Shown one piece after another: positions 27,471-35,217 of a stretch of 64,000 nucleotides of DNA. The notes under the pieces are model-generated. The model was not told the DNA's origin. It searched no databases and saw nothing but the letters and a program-made list of their open reading frames with translations. The position numbers and the translations under genes were made by a program. Source of the DNA: JANMJD01 sp963828405 (lineage in GTDB: Bacteria; Actinomycetota; Acidimicrobiia; Acidimicrobiales; Ilumatobacteraceae). The number at the start of each line of letters is the position of its first letter. Within the stretch, counting starts at the first letter, position 1. The stretch covers positions 496,001-560,000 of the forward strand of contig CAWHEG010000031.1 of NCBI GenBank assembly GCA_963828405.1. The letters are read 5' to 3'.

Positions 27471-28277
27471 TCATGTCCCCGCCGGGGCCCGCTCGAGCGA
27501 TCCGCCCGAGCGGTGGACGGCCACCAGCCGGTCACGCCGATGCATCATCCACGAAAGGATCGCCAGGATCAGGCCCGAACCGACCGTCAGGCTGATCGCC
27601 GGCTGGCGGCGCGAGCCGAGGTCGCGGATCATCATCACGTACTGGATGGGCCGCGACTGGTCGACCTCGGCCCTGGCCGGCGCCCGGCCGGGCTCGCTGA
27701 GCTTGGGCAGCACACCCTGGACGGCCACGAGCACATGGTGCGGGTCGTGCTTGAAGGCGACGAAGTCGAGCGAATCGCCGATCTTCGGCCAGCGCTCACC
27801 GCCCCGGTCGTACACGGCGATCGGAAGGTACTCGCCGAGCTTGAGCGTGCCGGTCTCCTGCAGGATGACATCGGCGGCGGCGATGGCTTGGCCCCGGGCC
27901 GGATCCTCCTCGGGGAACAGTTTCCAGCCGTTGACGCGCGAGCCGTCGGCCACGACGGGGAGCTCGGGCGTGGGCAGGATGCCGGCATTGACGAGGTCAC
28001 CGTCGTTGACGATGGTCACCGGGTGGGCGGGCTTCCAGCTGGCCTCGCGGCCCTTGAAGCCGATGCCGTACACCCACCAGATCAGCCCCATGATGAACAT
28101 CCAGCCCATCAGGCCGGCGACGGAGACCATGAACCCGAGGCGGGCGCCGACGTTGGTCCCCAGGATCAGATAGATGCTGCCCATGAAGGTGACCACCCCG
28201 ATCACGGCGATGAGGATGCCGCGGATCTCGGGAGACCAGCCGATGGCGAGGATCGATGCGAGGCTCATTGGGGTCAC
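27471..28277 (-). CDS. Unidentified multi-helix membrane protein between the cytochrome and nuo genes
   Basis: A 268-residue protein that I cannot assign to a named family. Three hydrophobic helices lie in the first about 75 residues (ILIAVIGVVTFMGSIYLILG; MVSVAGLMGWMFIMGLIWWV), then a soluble domain of about 140 residues (GFKGREASWKP to GRAPARAEV), then one helix near 235 (AISLTVGSGLILAILSWMM) and a basic tail. GTG 28277 overlaps the cytochrome c stop by GTGA; ATG 28268 is also possible. It is locked by overlap to the diheme cytochrome c and lies 4 nt before nuoA, which suggests an accessory subunit of the quinol-oxidising complex. Confidence 0.75.
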   Translation of the reverse strand: MTPMSLASILAIGWSPEIRGILIAVIGVVTFMGSIYLILGTNVGARLGFMVSVAGLMGWMFIMGLIWWVYGIGFKGREASWKPAHPVTIVNDGDLVNAGILPTPELPVVADGSRVNGWKLFPEEDPARGQAIAAADVILQETGTLKLGEYLPIAVYDRGGERWPKIGDSLDFVAFKHDPHHVLVAVQGVLPKLSEPGRAPARAEVDQSRPIQYVMMIRDLGSRRQPAISLTVGSGLILAILSWMMHRRDRLVAVHRSGGSLERAPAGT

Positions 28278-29365
28278 AGGCTCCGGACGTATTCGACGAC
28301 GGCCTTGATCTGTTCATCGGTCAACAGGTGGCCGAAGGCCGGCATCTTGCCGCTGCCCTGGCGCTGGTTGCCGTATTTCTTGCCGTTCTGCGATCCGCCC
28401 TTGATGAACTCGATCATCTCGGCCTCGGTCGAGAACGCGGTGTTGGTGGAACCGCCGGTCAGGTTCGGGCCCATGCCACCGCTGCCGCTCGGGGCGGGCT
28501 GGCCGTAGGACCACCCGCTCGTGTGACAGCGGGCGCACGAGTAGGCACCGGCGGCAAGGGAGTTGTTGAACAGGGCCTCGCCGTAGCTGATCGGTGTCCC
28601 CGCAGCCTCGGCGGCCGCCATCGCATCGCGGGCGCCCTTCTCGACGGCCTCGGCATCGTTGGCGGGAATCACGCCACCGTCACAGACGGCCGGATCGGCC
28701 TTCTTGGTGAAGCTGTCGGTGCCCACACAACTCTCCGGCGGGAGTTGGATGCTCTTGAGGTACTCGATCAGGGTCTCGATCTGCTGGTCGTTCATCGGGC
28801 CGCCGCCCTCGATCCCCCAGGGAGACATCGGGGAGAACGGCCGACCGTAGACGAGGATGAAGCGCACCTCGGCCTCGCTGAAGCGGTAGAGCACGGTGTT
28901 CAGGGCCGGGGCCTTCCACTTGACGGCCTTCACCTCGCCTGTCCGCTTGTCGGTGACCGTGTAGTCGGCCTCGTTGCCGGCGCCCTGCATGCCACCGTGG
29001 CAGCCGGCGCAGTTGAAACCGCCCTCGGCCGTCGTGGCGAACAGCTCCGAACCCCAACCGGCGAAGCGCTTCTCGTAGCCGAACAACGAGTTCTCCTGGC
29101 GCTGGGGCTCGAAGATCCAGTACAGCGGCAGGGCGACGACCGAGACGACGAGGAACAGCACGGCGAGCAACTGGGTGCGCTCGAGCTTCTTGCCCTCGAG
29201 CGTCTCGTCGTCGTAGTAGGGCTTCCGGTTGGCCGCCAGTTCGACCTCGGCGCCCGCCTCGGCGCGGCCGGCGCGAACGTTGAAGATGGCGTAGACGGCC
29301 CACCCGACGAGCAGGACGCTGAAGATGATCCAGGCGAAGGCCGTTGTCGCAAGTGCCAACGACAT
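28274..29365 (-). CDS. Membrane-anchored diheme cytochrome c of the b6/Rieske complex
   Basis: Electron acceptor from the Rieske protein, 363 residues. Two N-terminal helices (about 5-28 and 66-86) anchor it; the outer part has two haem c sites, NCAGCH (C119-C122-H123) and SCARCH (C277-C280-H281). Candidate axial methionines are in PMSPWG and KMPAFGHLL. The C-terminal domain from FNNSLAAGAYSC to the end is a standard class I cytochrome c. ATG 29365 shares a base with the Rieske stop. The order Rieske-cytochrome c with b halves upstream fits an actinobacterial menaquinol:cytochrome c reductase, but the cytochrome c is unlike the mycobacterial QcrC in its internal layout. Confidence 0.88.
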   Translation of the reverse strand: MSLALATTAFAWIIFSVLLVGWAVYAIFNVRAGRAEAGAEVELAANRKPYYDDETLEGKKLERTQLLAVLFLVVSVVALPLYWIFEPQRQENSLFGYEKRFAGWGSELFATTAEGGFNCAGCHGGMQGAGNEADYTVTDKRTGEVKAVKWKAPALNTVLYRFSEAEVRFILVYGRPFSPMSPWGIEGGGPMNDQQIETLIEYLKSIQLPPESCVGTDSFTKKADPAVCDGGVIPANDAEAVEKGARDAMAAAEAAGTPISYGEALFNNSLAAGAYSCARCHTSGWSYGQPAPSGSGGMGPNLTGGSTNTAFSTEAEMIEFIKGGSQNGKKYGNQRQGSGKMPAFGHLLTDEQIKAVVEYVRSL

Positions 29366-30222
29366 CAGTGCTTCCCTTCGGAGGCCCCGATGCAGTGGGG
29401 ACCCTCGGCTTCCTGGCCGGTCGTGTTGGTGCCGATCGCCGGCCCCTGGAACGGGACCTGGGTGTTGACGATCACGGCGCCGTTATTGATCTCGACGCCC
29501 CAACGATCCATGCCGCGGGGAGCCGGTCCGCCCTTCTTCTCACCGACGCGGTTGTACTGCGAGCCGTGGCACGGGCACTCGAACCACTGCGAGCTCTTGC
29601 ACTCCGGCACCCGGCAGCCGAGGTGGGGGCACTTCTGGTAGAGGGCGACGACGCCGCCCTTCATCCCGTCGAGCACGGGACCCGAGTACGCTCTCTCGGC
29701 CTTGGCCAGGGCGTCCTTCGGATACTCGGTCATCCAGGTACGCGCCTCGGGCATGTACAGGAACCCGCCGTTCGAGCGGATGCCCGAGATGATGTCGTCG
29801 AGCTTGCCGACGTTGACCTTCGAGCCGAACCCGCCTCCGCTCTTGGGGTAGAGGAAACCGATGCAGGCGATGCCGAACGATCCAAGGCCCACGCTCATCA
29901 ACGTGACCAGCGCCCGGTTGAAGAACTGCCGGCGGCTGACACCGATCGCCTCGGGGTCGGGCGGGACCCACGGGGCGGGCGGCAGCGAGCCGACCTTGAC
30001 CAGGCCGGTACCCCTGCGGGACTCGGCGGCCGCGCTCTCGACATCGGCCCGGCTGGTGCCGGCCTCGGCGGAGGAGGTAGTGACGGCATCGCGCCGGCGG
30101 GTCTCCTTGGACAGGGCGCCGGCCCCCCGGACGTCGGCCTTGCGGGCCGCCGTGAGGAAGACCAGCACGGCAAGCACGGCGATCGCCGCGATGCCGATCC
30201 CGATGACTGCTCCGGAACTCAT
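29365..30222 (-). CDS. Rieske iron-sulphur protein of the quinol-oxidising complex
   Basis: 2Fe-2S protein, 285 residues. Motif 1 is CPHLGC (C198, H200, C203) and motif 2 is CPCHGS (C216, C218, H219), that is two Cys and two His ligands and the disulphide pair. It has a first helix at about 5-25, then a charged linker and a second helix behind SRRQFFNRALVTLM (96-109), which resembles a twin-arginine motif, so the folded domain is probably moved out by Tat. The C-terminal GPHCIGASEGKH is an extra tail. It lies 55 nt after the subunit-IV-like gene. Confidence 0.92.
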   Translation of the reverse strand: MSSGAVIGIGIAAIAVLAVLVFLTAARKADVRGAGALSKETRRRDAVTTSSAEAGTSRADVESAAAESRRGTGLVKVGSLPPAPWVPPDPEAIGVSRRQFFNRALVTLMSVGLGSFGIACIGFLYPKSGGGFGSKVNVGKLDDIISGIRSNGGFLYMPEARTWMTEYPKDALAKAERAYSGPVLDGMKGGVVALYQKCPHLGCRVPECKSSQWFECPCHGSQYNRVGEKKGGPAPRGMDRWGVEINNGAVIVNTQVPFQGPAIGTNTTGQEAEGPHCIGASEGKH

Positions 30223-30277
30223 GTCGATGGCCTCCTGGTGGGCCGGGGAGTCTTGATCATGCGTGTCACATCACCCA

Positions 30278-31060
30278 TCACAGCTCGAAGAAGATGCCCT
30301 CTTTCCATGGGAACACGAAGTTGAACCCCGGCCCACGGAAGAAGGATCCGATCATCACCAGCACTGCCCAGAACATCAGGTGCACCGTCATCAGCGAGAT
30401 GGCGAACTTGCGGTCCTCGGGCTTGTTGCTGGGGTTCTTGTCGATATAGGGCGCCAGGATCAGCGCCACCAGTCCGATGCCCGGAATGGTCACGCCGGCC
30501 ACCATCGGGTGGAACATCGTCAGCAGTTCCTGCAAGCCGAGGAAGTACCACGGGGCCTTCGACGGGTTGGGCGTGCGGTTGATGTTGGCGTACTGCAGCA
30601 GCGGGGCGTTGACGAAGATCGAGAACAGCGTCGTGAACGCCATCAGCGCCAACGAGGCGACGAACTCGACGGCGAGCAGGTGCGGCCAGGTGTGCACCTT
30701 GTCGACCGGGGCGGCCTTGACGTCCTGGATGGAACCCGACTTGACGACGGTGAGCAGGCGCTGGGTGTGTCCGCCCGGACCGGCGCCGAGCGGGACGCCA
30801 CCACCGGCCGGTGCAGCGGCGACGACCGCGGCGACCTTCTCGGCGACGGCGACCGCGCCGCCCGCTTCGGGCGTGCCCTCGCTCTTGGCCCGGGCCGCCT
30901 TCGAGCGCTCGAGCAGGTGGGCCGGGATGCGGGGATCGGCCGCCGCGGCGGGGGCGTCGGAGGCGGTCGACGCGGCCGGCGCGGCCTCGCCGGCTGCGGC
31001 CGCCGCCTTGGCACGGGCCTCCTCGGCCCGCTTGCGGAGATGCTCGGGGATCTCAGTCAT
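30278..31060 (-). CDS. Cytochrome b C-terminal half (subunit IV/PetD-like) with a long N-terminal extension
   Basis: Completes the split cytochrome b. The fold begins near residue 118 (KVHTWPHLLAVEFVASLALM) and has three helices; SKAPWYFLGLQELLTMFHP sits where mitochondrial-type proteins have PEWY, so the Qo-site glutamate is replaced by Ala, a variant known in other bacteria with split b. The first about 115 residues are a charged, Ala-rich soluble extension holding two copies of a short motif: MTEIPEHLRKRAEEARAKA and, at about 44, RIPAHLLERSKAARAKS. The same motif opens the cytochrome c at 33100. It lies 18 nt after the b6-like gene. Confidence 0.88.
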   Translation of the reverse strand: MTEIPEHLRKRAEEARAKAAAAAGEAAPAASTASDAPAAAADPRIPAHLLERSKAARAKSEGTPEAGGAVAVAEKVAAVVAAAPAGGGVPLGAGPGGHTQRLLTVVKSGSIQDVKAAPVDKVHTWPHLLAVEFVASLALMAFTTLFSIFVNAPLLQYANINRTPNPSKAPWYFLGLQELLTMFHPMVAGVTIPGIGLVALILAPYIDKNPSNKPEDRKFAISLMTVHLMFWAVLVMIGSFFRGPGFNFVFPWKEGIFFEL

Positions 31061-31078
31061 GGTGTCCTCCCGTCCCGA

Positions 31079-31864
31079 TCACAGCGGCCCGGAGATCCCG
31101 CCGTCCTTACGCACCCGCCAGAAGTGGATCGCCATGAAGATGACGATCACGAACGGGAGCATGAGGACATGGAGGACGTACCATCGCAACAGGGTCTCTG
31201 CGCCGATCTCGACGCCTCCGAGCAACACGAAGCGCACCTGCGTCCCGAACACCGGCGTGTAGCCCATCATGTTCGTTCCCACGGTGACGGCCCACAACGC
31301 CAACTGGTCCCACGGGAGCAGGTAGCCGGTGAACGACAGCAGCAGGGTGAGCTTGAGCAGCATCACGCCGATCACCCAGTTGAACTCGCGCGGCGCCTTG
31401 TAGGCCCCGTGGTAGAAGACGCGGGCCATGTGCAGGAAGACCGACAGGACCATCAGGTGGGCCCCCCATCGATGCATGTTGCGCACCAGCAACCCGAACG
31501 TCACCGAGGTCTGGAGGCTCTGGATGTCCTGCCACGCCGCGGCCGTCGTGGGCCGGTAGAAGAACATCAGGAAGATGCCCGTGACGGTGAGCAGGATGAA
31601 CAGGAAGAAGCTCAGCCCGCCCAGGCACAACGTGTAGCTGACCTTCACCGCGTGACGCTTCACCTTCACCGGGTGCAGGTGGTAGAGCACCGAGTTCATG
31701 ATCACGTACGACCGGTTGCGCGGGCTGTCGGTGTAGCCCTTGCGGAAGATCGATCCGGGCCGGAAGATCGACCCCCAGGCCTGCGAACCCTGCACGCCGG
31801 CGGTCATCGCGGCGATGCGGTCCTTCATCGTGGGACGGGGCTTGCCCTCGAGTTTCGTTGCCAC
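31079..31864 (-). CDS. Cytochrome b6-like subunit (N-terminal half of split cytochrome b)
   Basis: Four-helix diheme cytochrome b, 261 residues. Haem ligands are H131 and H145 in helix B and H232 and H247 in helix D; the spacing of 15 in helix D is the b6 pattern. C80 in TLCLGGLSFF aligns with the cysteine of plant and cyanobacterial b6 that holds haem c-i (YCLGG), and the C-terminus RKDGGISGPL resembles the b6 end. About 55 soluble residues precede helix A. With the Rieske and subunit IV-like proteins it forms a quinol-oxidising complex with a possible extra haem on the negative side. Confidence 0.9.
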   Translation of the reverse strand: MATKLEGKPRPTMKDRIAAMTAGVQGSQAWGSIFRPGSIFRKGYTDSPRNRSYVIMNSVLYHLHPVKVKRHAVKVSYTLCLGGLSFFLFILLTVTGIFLMFFYRPTTAAAWQDIQSLQTSVTFGLLVRNMHRWGAHLMVLSVFLHMARVFYHGAYKAPREFNWVIGVMLLKLTLLLSFTGYLLPWDQLALWAVTVGTNMMGYTPVFGTQVRFVLLGGVEIGAETLLRWYVLHVLMLPFVIVIFMAIHFWRVRKDGGISGPL

Positions 31865-31877
31865 GTTCCGTCTCTCC

Positions 31878-32291
31878 TCAGAGCCTCATGCCGTAGGCAT
31901 AGCCGTGGTTGTTGGTGCGGGTGTGTCCGTCACCCATCTTGTCGGGCGCACCGACCTTGGCCATGATGATCACGCCGGTGGGGCAGCGGTCGACGCACAG
32001 GGCGCATCGCGTGCACACGTCGTCGTCGATGATGAACAGCACGTGGTCGCTCGGATCGGTACCCGGCTGCTCGGTGCCCGTCGCCTCGGCCACGGCGTCG
32101 GGAGTGACCATGTGGATGCACTTCCACGGACAGATGTCGACGCAGCCCTCGCACATGATGCACTCGGTCTGATCGATGTGGATGAACTGCTTGGGCTTCA
32201 CCGCCTTGGTCAGGTAGTCGGCGTCGACCTCGACGAGCTGGTACTCCGTCGACCACTCCGGCATCGGCGGGTTGGCATCGGTGCGGGGCAT
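31878..32291 (-). CDS. Two-cluster 4Fe-4S ferredoxin-like protein in the cytochrome b operon
   Basis: 137-residue soluble protein with two full 4Fe-4S motifs, CIMCEGCVDICPWKC and CTRCALCVDRCPTG, separated by about 45 residues instead of the about 25 of small ferredoxins. That layout resembles NuoI-type or FdhB-type linker subunits. It has no membrane helix or signal, so it would be cytoplasmic. It lies 13 nt before the cytochrome b6-like gene and 5 nt after the small membrane protein, and so probably docks to the complex on its inner face. The electron donor or acceptor role is inference. Confidence 0.85.
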   Translation of the reverse strand: MPRTDANPPMPEWSTEYQLVEVDADYLTKAVKPKQFIHIDQTECIMCEGCVDICPWKCIHMVTPDAVAEATGTEQPGTDPSDHVLFIIDDDVCTRCALCVDRCPTGVIIMAKVGAPDKMGDGHTRTNNHGYAYGMRL

Positions 32292-32296
32292 CGAGG

Positions 32297-32794
32297 TCAG
32301 GCCTTCCGCACGAGCGGGCGCCCGTAGGTCGACGTGGCAACCGCAGTGGACGGCTTGGCCGCGCCCCGCTTCTGCCACCATCCCCACATCATGATCTGGA
32401 GGCCGACGAAGAAGACGTAGATGCCGACGACCAGCATGTCGCCGATCTGCAGGAAGTTGATCTCGAAGGGGAAACTGCCACCCTTGGACTGAGCCTTGAA
32501 GATGTCGCCCCAGCCGTAGAACGGCTTGTCGGCACGCCAGCCCTTGCCGTTCTGCACGTGGGTCAGCCACTGGTGGGGGACGACTCCGTAGGCGAGGAAC
32601 ATCACCAGGAAGGCGTAAACCGAGCCGATCGTCGCCTCGCCCCACGAGAACGGCCTGCCCGGCTTGCGCCGCCTGCCGTACGGCACGACGGCCAACGTCA
32701 GCAGGATGGTGATGACGAACGACGTCAGAAACGCCTGGTCCATGCCGGGCCACTCGAGCGGGGCCCAATCACTGATGTTGTTGATGGCCAGCAC
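32297..32794 (-). CDS. Small membrane protein, first gene of the respiratory operon
   Basis: A 165-residue protein without a recognised family. Helix 1 at about 20-38 (FLTSFVITILLTLAVVPYG), helix 2 at about 55-73 (IGSVYAFLVMFLAYGVVPHQW), a loop with WRADKPFYGWGDIFKAQSKG, and helix 3 near 121-142 (MLVVGIYVFFVGLQIMMWGW). GTG 32794 has AGGG 8 nt upstream; ATG 32743 is an alternative. The gene lies 5 nt upstream of the ferredoxin gene, so it may anchor that ferredoxin. Function is unknown. Confidence 0.7.
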   Translation of the reverse strand: MLAINNISDWAPLEWPGMDQAFLTSFVITILLTLAVVPYGRRRKPGRPFSWGEATIGSVYAFLVMFLAYGVVPHQWLTHVQNGKGWRADKPFYGWGDIFKAQSKGGSFPFEINFLQIGDMLVVGIYVFFVGLQIMMWGWWQKRGAAKPSTAVATSTYGRPLVRKA

Positions 32795-33099
32795 CCGGCT
32801 CGCCCTTTCGCGCGTTGTGACTGCTCTGTCGTGGTCGTTGGTGGAACCCCGTCGATCGCGGTGAACGACGCGGTACGTGAAACTGCTCACGAACACTAGC
32901 CCTGAGACCCTCCCGTCGAGCCAGTCCGATGGGGGAGGTGGTCGGCGGGACAGTTGCGTTGTAGCACCCGGCAACCCGAAAAGTCGGGGATCGTGCGCTC
33001 GTGATATCGGGCGCGCCCGCCGACCATGATTTCTGCTCCCCGGCCATCGGCCCTCTAGGCTCCGGATGTGACCGATTTTGCCCGTCAGGGGCTCCGCCC
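32795..33099. other. Divergent promoter region of the respiratory operon and the cytochrome c gene
   Basis: 305 nt without a gene. On the minus strand TAGTGT (32893-32898) is a -10 candidate for the 20.7-kb operon, about 100 nt before its first codon. On the plus strand TAGGCT (33056-33061) is a -10 candidate for the cytochrome c gene, giving a leader of about 30 nt with AGGGG before ATG 33100. Neither has a clear -35. No strong operator palindrome is seen. Confidence 0.4.
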
Positions 33100-33915
33100 A
33101 TGACCGAGATCCCCGAGCACCTGCTGAAGCGTTCCCGCGAGCGGCGGGGTGCCCTCGAGGGTGACGGCGTGCCGGCGAGCGCCGGCGGTTCCGCCACCAG
33201 CCCGGCCACAACCCCGGCCGGCGCGCCGGCGACGACAGCTCCGGCGACTCCCGCCGTCGCCCCGAAGGCGGTCGCCCCGGCACCGGTGGCCAAACCCGAT
33301 CCTCCATACGTCCTGGCCGCCAAGACCCGCAAGAAGATGCCGTTCTGGGCGATGGGCGCCCTGGGCCTGCTCCCGGTGTGGGCCTTCATGTACCTGCGGG
33401 CGCTGCAGCCCGAGGTCAGGAGGGTCGAGGGTCCGCTGGCCGTCGGCGCCACGGTCTACAGCGTGTGCTCGGGCTGCCATGGCGGCGGCGGCGAGGGTGG
33501 TTCGGGCCGCCCGTTCACCGACGGCGAGGTGCTCAAGACGTTCCCCCAGATCGAGGACCAGCTCAACATGGTCGCCGTCGGCAGCCAGGCGTTCAAGGAT
33601 GCCGGGATCGCCGCCATCGGCGACCCGAACCGTGAGGGCGGCGCCCACGCTCCCCTGGCCTACAACGGCTCGGCGATGCCGGCCCGCGGCGGCAATGCCG
33701 AACTGACCGACGCCGAGATCCTCGCCGTGGTATGCCACGAGCGCTACACGCTGGGCGGCGCCGACCCTGCCGACGAGCAGTACGCCGCCGAGTACGAGAA
33801 GTGGTGCTCCCCGACCGCCGAGAACTACGTCAAGATCAACGGCGGCGAGCTGACCTTCGAGTCGGCCGAGCTCGGGATCGGGCTCACGGCCCGGGCCTCG
33901 ACACCCAAGGGCTGA
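33100..33915 (+). CDS. Membrane-anchored monohaem cytochrome c
   Basis: 271 residues. The first about 65 are soluble and Ala/Pro/Thr-rich, beginning MTEIPEHLLKRSRERR; one helix lies at about 80-99 (MPFWAMGALGLLPVWAFMYL); the outer domain has one haem site CSGCH (123-127) and a candidate Met ligand in GSAMPARGG. The N-terminus stays inside and the haem domain outside. Divergent from the cytochrome b operon, it is likely to carry electrons from that complex to a terminal oxidase; no oxidase gene is present here. It shares its N-terminal motif with the subunit-IV-like protein. Confidence 0.88.
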   Translation: MTEIPEHLLKRSRERRGALEGDGVPASAGGSATSPATTPAGAPATTAPATPAVAPKAVAPAPVAKPDPPYVLAAKTRKKMPFWAMGALGLLPVWAFMYLRALQPEVRRVEGPLAVGATVYSVCSGCHGGGGEGGSGRPFTDGEVLKTFPQIEDQLNMVAVGSQAFKDAGIAAIGDPNREGGAHAPLAYNGSAMPARGGNAELTDAEILAVVCHERYTLGGADPADEQYAAEYEKWCSPTAENYVKINGGELTFESAELGIGLTARASTPKG

Positions 33916-33935
33916 CCCCCGGCCGATGGCCACTC

Positions 33936-33957
33936 GCCGCCGCTACCCGTCGGCGGC
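33936..33957. terminator. Possible shared hairpin between converging genes
   Basis: GCCGCCG (33936-33942) pairs with CGGCGGC (33951-33957) across an 8-nt loop, in the 42-nt gap between the cytochrome c and cyclase genes, which converge. It is short and has no T-run. Confidence 0.3.
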
Positions 33958-35217
33958 TCAGCGCCGGCGGCGCGTGGCCTTCTCGGCGTAGACCGCGGCG
34001 TCGGCCCACTGGGCTGCGATGCCCACAGTGGGCGCCGGTGGGCACGACGCCGTGCCCACCGAGGCCCTGAGGACCGTGCCGGCGACGATCGGCGTCCGGT
34101 CGATGACCCGGCGCAGCGTCTCGGCCAGTTCGTCGGGGTCGGGGGCGTCGTCGCCGACGATCAGCACGGCGAACTCGTCGCCACCGATGCGTGCCACCGT
34201 GGCTCCGCCTGGAACCGCTCCGAGCAGTGCCGCTCCGGCCGCGGCGATCAGGCTGTCACCGGCGACATGGCCGAGTGTGTCGTTGGTCAGCTTCAGGTCG
34301 TCCAGGTCGAGGAGCGCCATCGTCGCCCGCCGACCGGGAGCCGCGGCGACGAACCGTTCCGCCGCCTCGAGGGCCTCCTGCCAGGCCCGGCGGTTACCGA
34401 CGCTCGACAACACGTCGGTACGCGCCGCTTCCTCGGCCTCGACCACCGCCTCGCCGAGCGAGAGCGTGCGCCGGACCTGCACCCGCCGGTCGTGGGAGAG
34501 CAGCCGGGTCAGCAGCACCGGGCACGAGAGCAGCACGAAGCTGGCCGCCCGGTGCCCCTGGGCGGCCAGCACGGCCGACAACCCGACCGGGGCGAGCAGT
34601 GAATCGGTGGCGAAGGTCCATGCCAGCGGCCCGGCGACATCGCCGACGGCGACGCCGAGCGCCCAACTGCGGACCAGGGCGACGACGGCGTCGACCGCGA
34701 ACTGGGCGCCCAGGGCGATCAGGTAGATCGGCCAGTCGCTCAGATCGGCGCTGCCCCGGTTCCACAGCACGAGCACCGGGCCGATGCAATGCCAGCCGTT
34801 GAGCGAGCGGACCATCAGCGTCCGCCACAGTGGCCCCGGCTCGCGGTCACGCCCGCCCGGGGCGACCACGAGCGCGATCAGCACCGTGAGGGGGACGAGT
34901 TGGCGGGGGAGCAGGAAGAGCATGCCGACGAGCACGGGTTCGGTGGGCACGGCGCTGCCGGCCGACGATTCGAACTCGGTGTGGTACGCCAGGGCGTAGA
35001 GGCCGACCAGCACGGTGAGCGTGACGAGATCGGTTCCCCTGATCGAGCGTGACCCGGCGGCGATCGCCACGGTGACGGCGGCGTACCCGGCGCCGAGGAG
35101 CAGGGCGGTGCAGCGATCTCGGTTGGAGATGTCCCCGCCGCCGCGATACCAGCCCTCGGCGAGCTCCTGCGCCTCGGGCCGGTCGTCACGACGACGGGCC
35201 GCTACTTGGCCCTCCAC
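33958..35217 (-). CDS. Membrane-bound diguanylate cyclase (GGDEF)
   Basis: Makes cyclic di-GMP. 419 residues: about six N-terminal hydrophobic helices (residues 35-240) as an uncharacterised sensor region, a short linker helix, and a GGDEF domain with DVLSSVGNRRAWQE, ALLDLDDLKLTNDTLGH and the intact active site RIGGDEFAVLI. The RxxD inhibitory site expected just before GGDEF is absent (GGATVARI), so feedback by product is not expected through that site. GTG 35217 overlaps the end of the upstream secreted-protein gene by 16 nt, so the two are coupled. Confidence 0.88.
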   Translation of the reverse strand: MEGQVAARRRDDRPEAQELAEGWYRGGGDISNRDRCTALLLGAGYAAVTVAIAAGSRSIRGTDLVTLTVLVGLYALAYHTEFESSAGSAVPTEPVLVGMLFLLPRQLVPLTVLIALVVAPGGRDREPGPLWRTLMVRSLNGWHCIGPVLVLWNRGSADLSDWPIYLIALGAQFAVDAVVALVRSWALGVAVGDVAGPLAWTFATDSLLAPVGLSAVLAAQGHRAASFVLLSCPVLLTRLLSHDRRVQVRRTLSLGEAVVEAEEAARTDVLSSVGNRRAWQEALEAAERFVAAAPGRRATMALLDLDDLKLTNDTLGHVAGDSLIAAAGAALLGAVPGGATVARIGGDEFAVLIVGDDAPDPDELAETLRRVIDRTPIVAGTVLRASVGTASCPPAPTVGIAAQWADAAVYAEKATRRRR

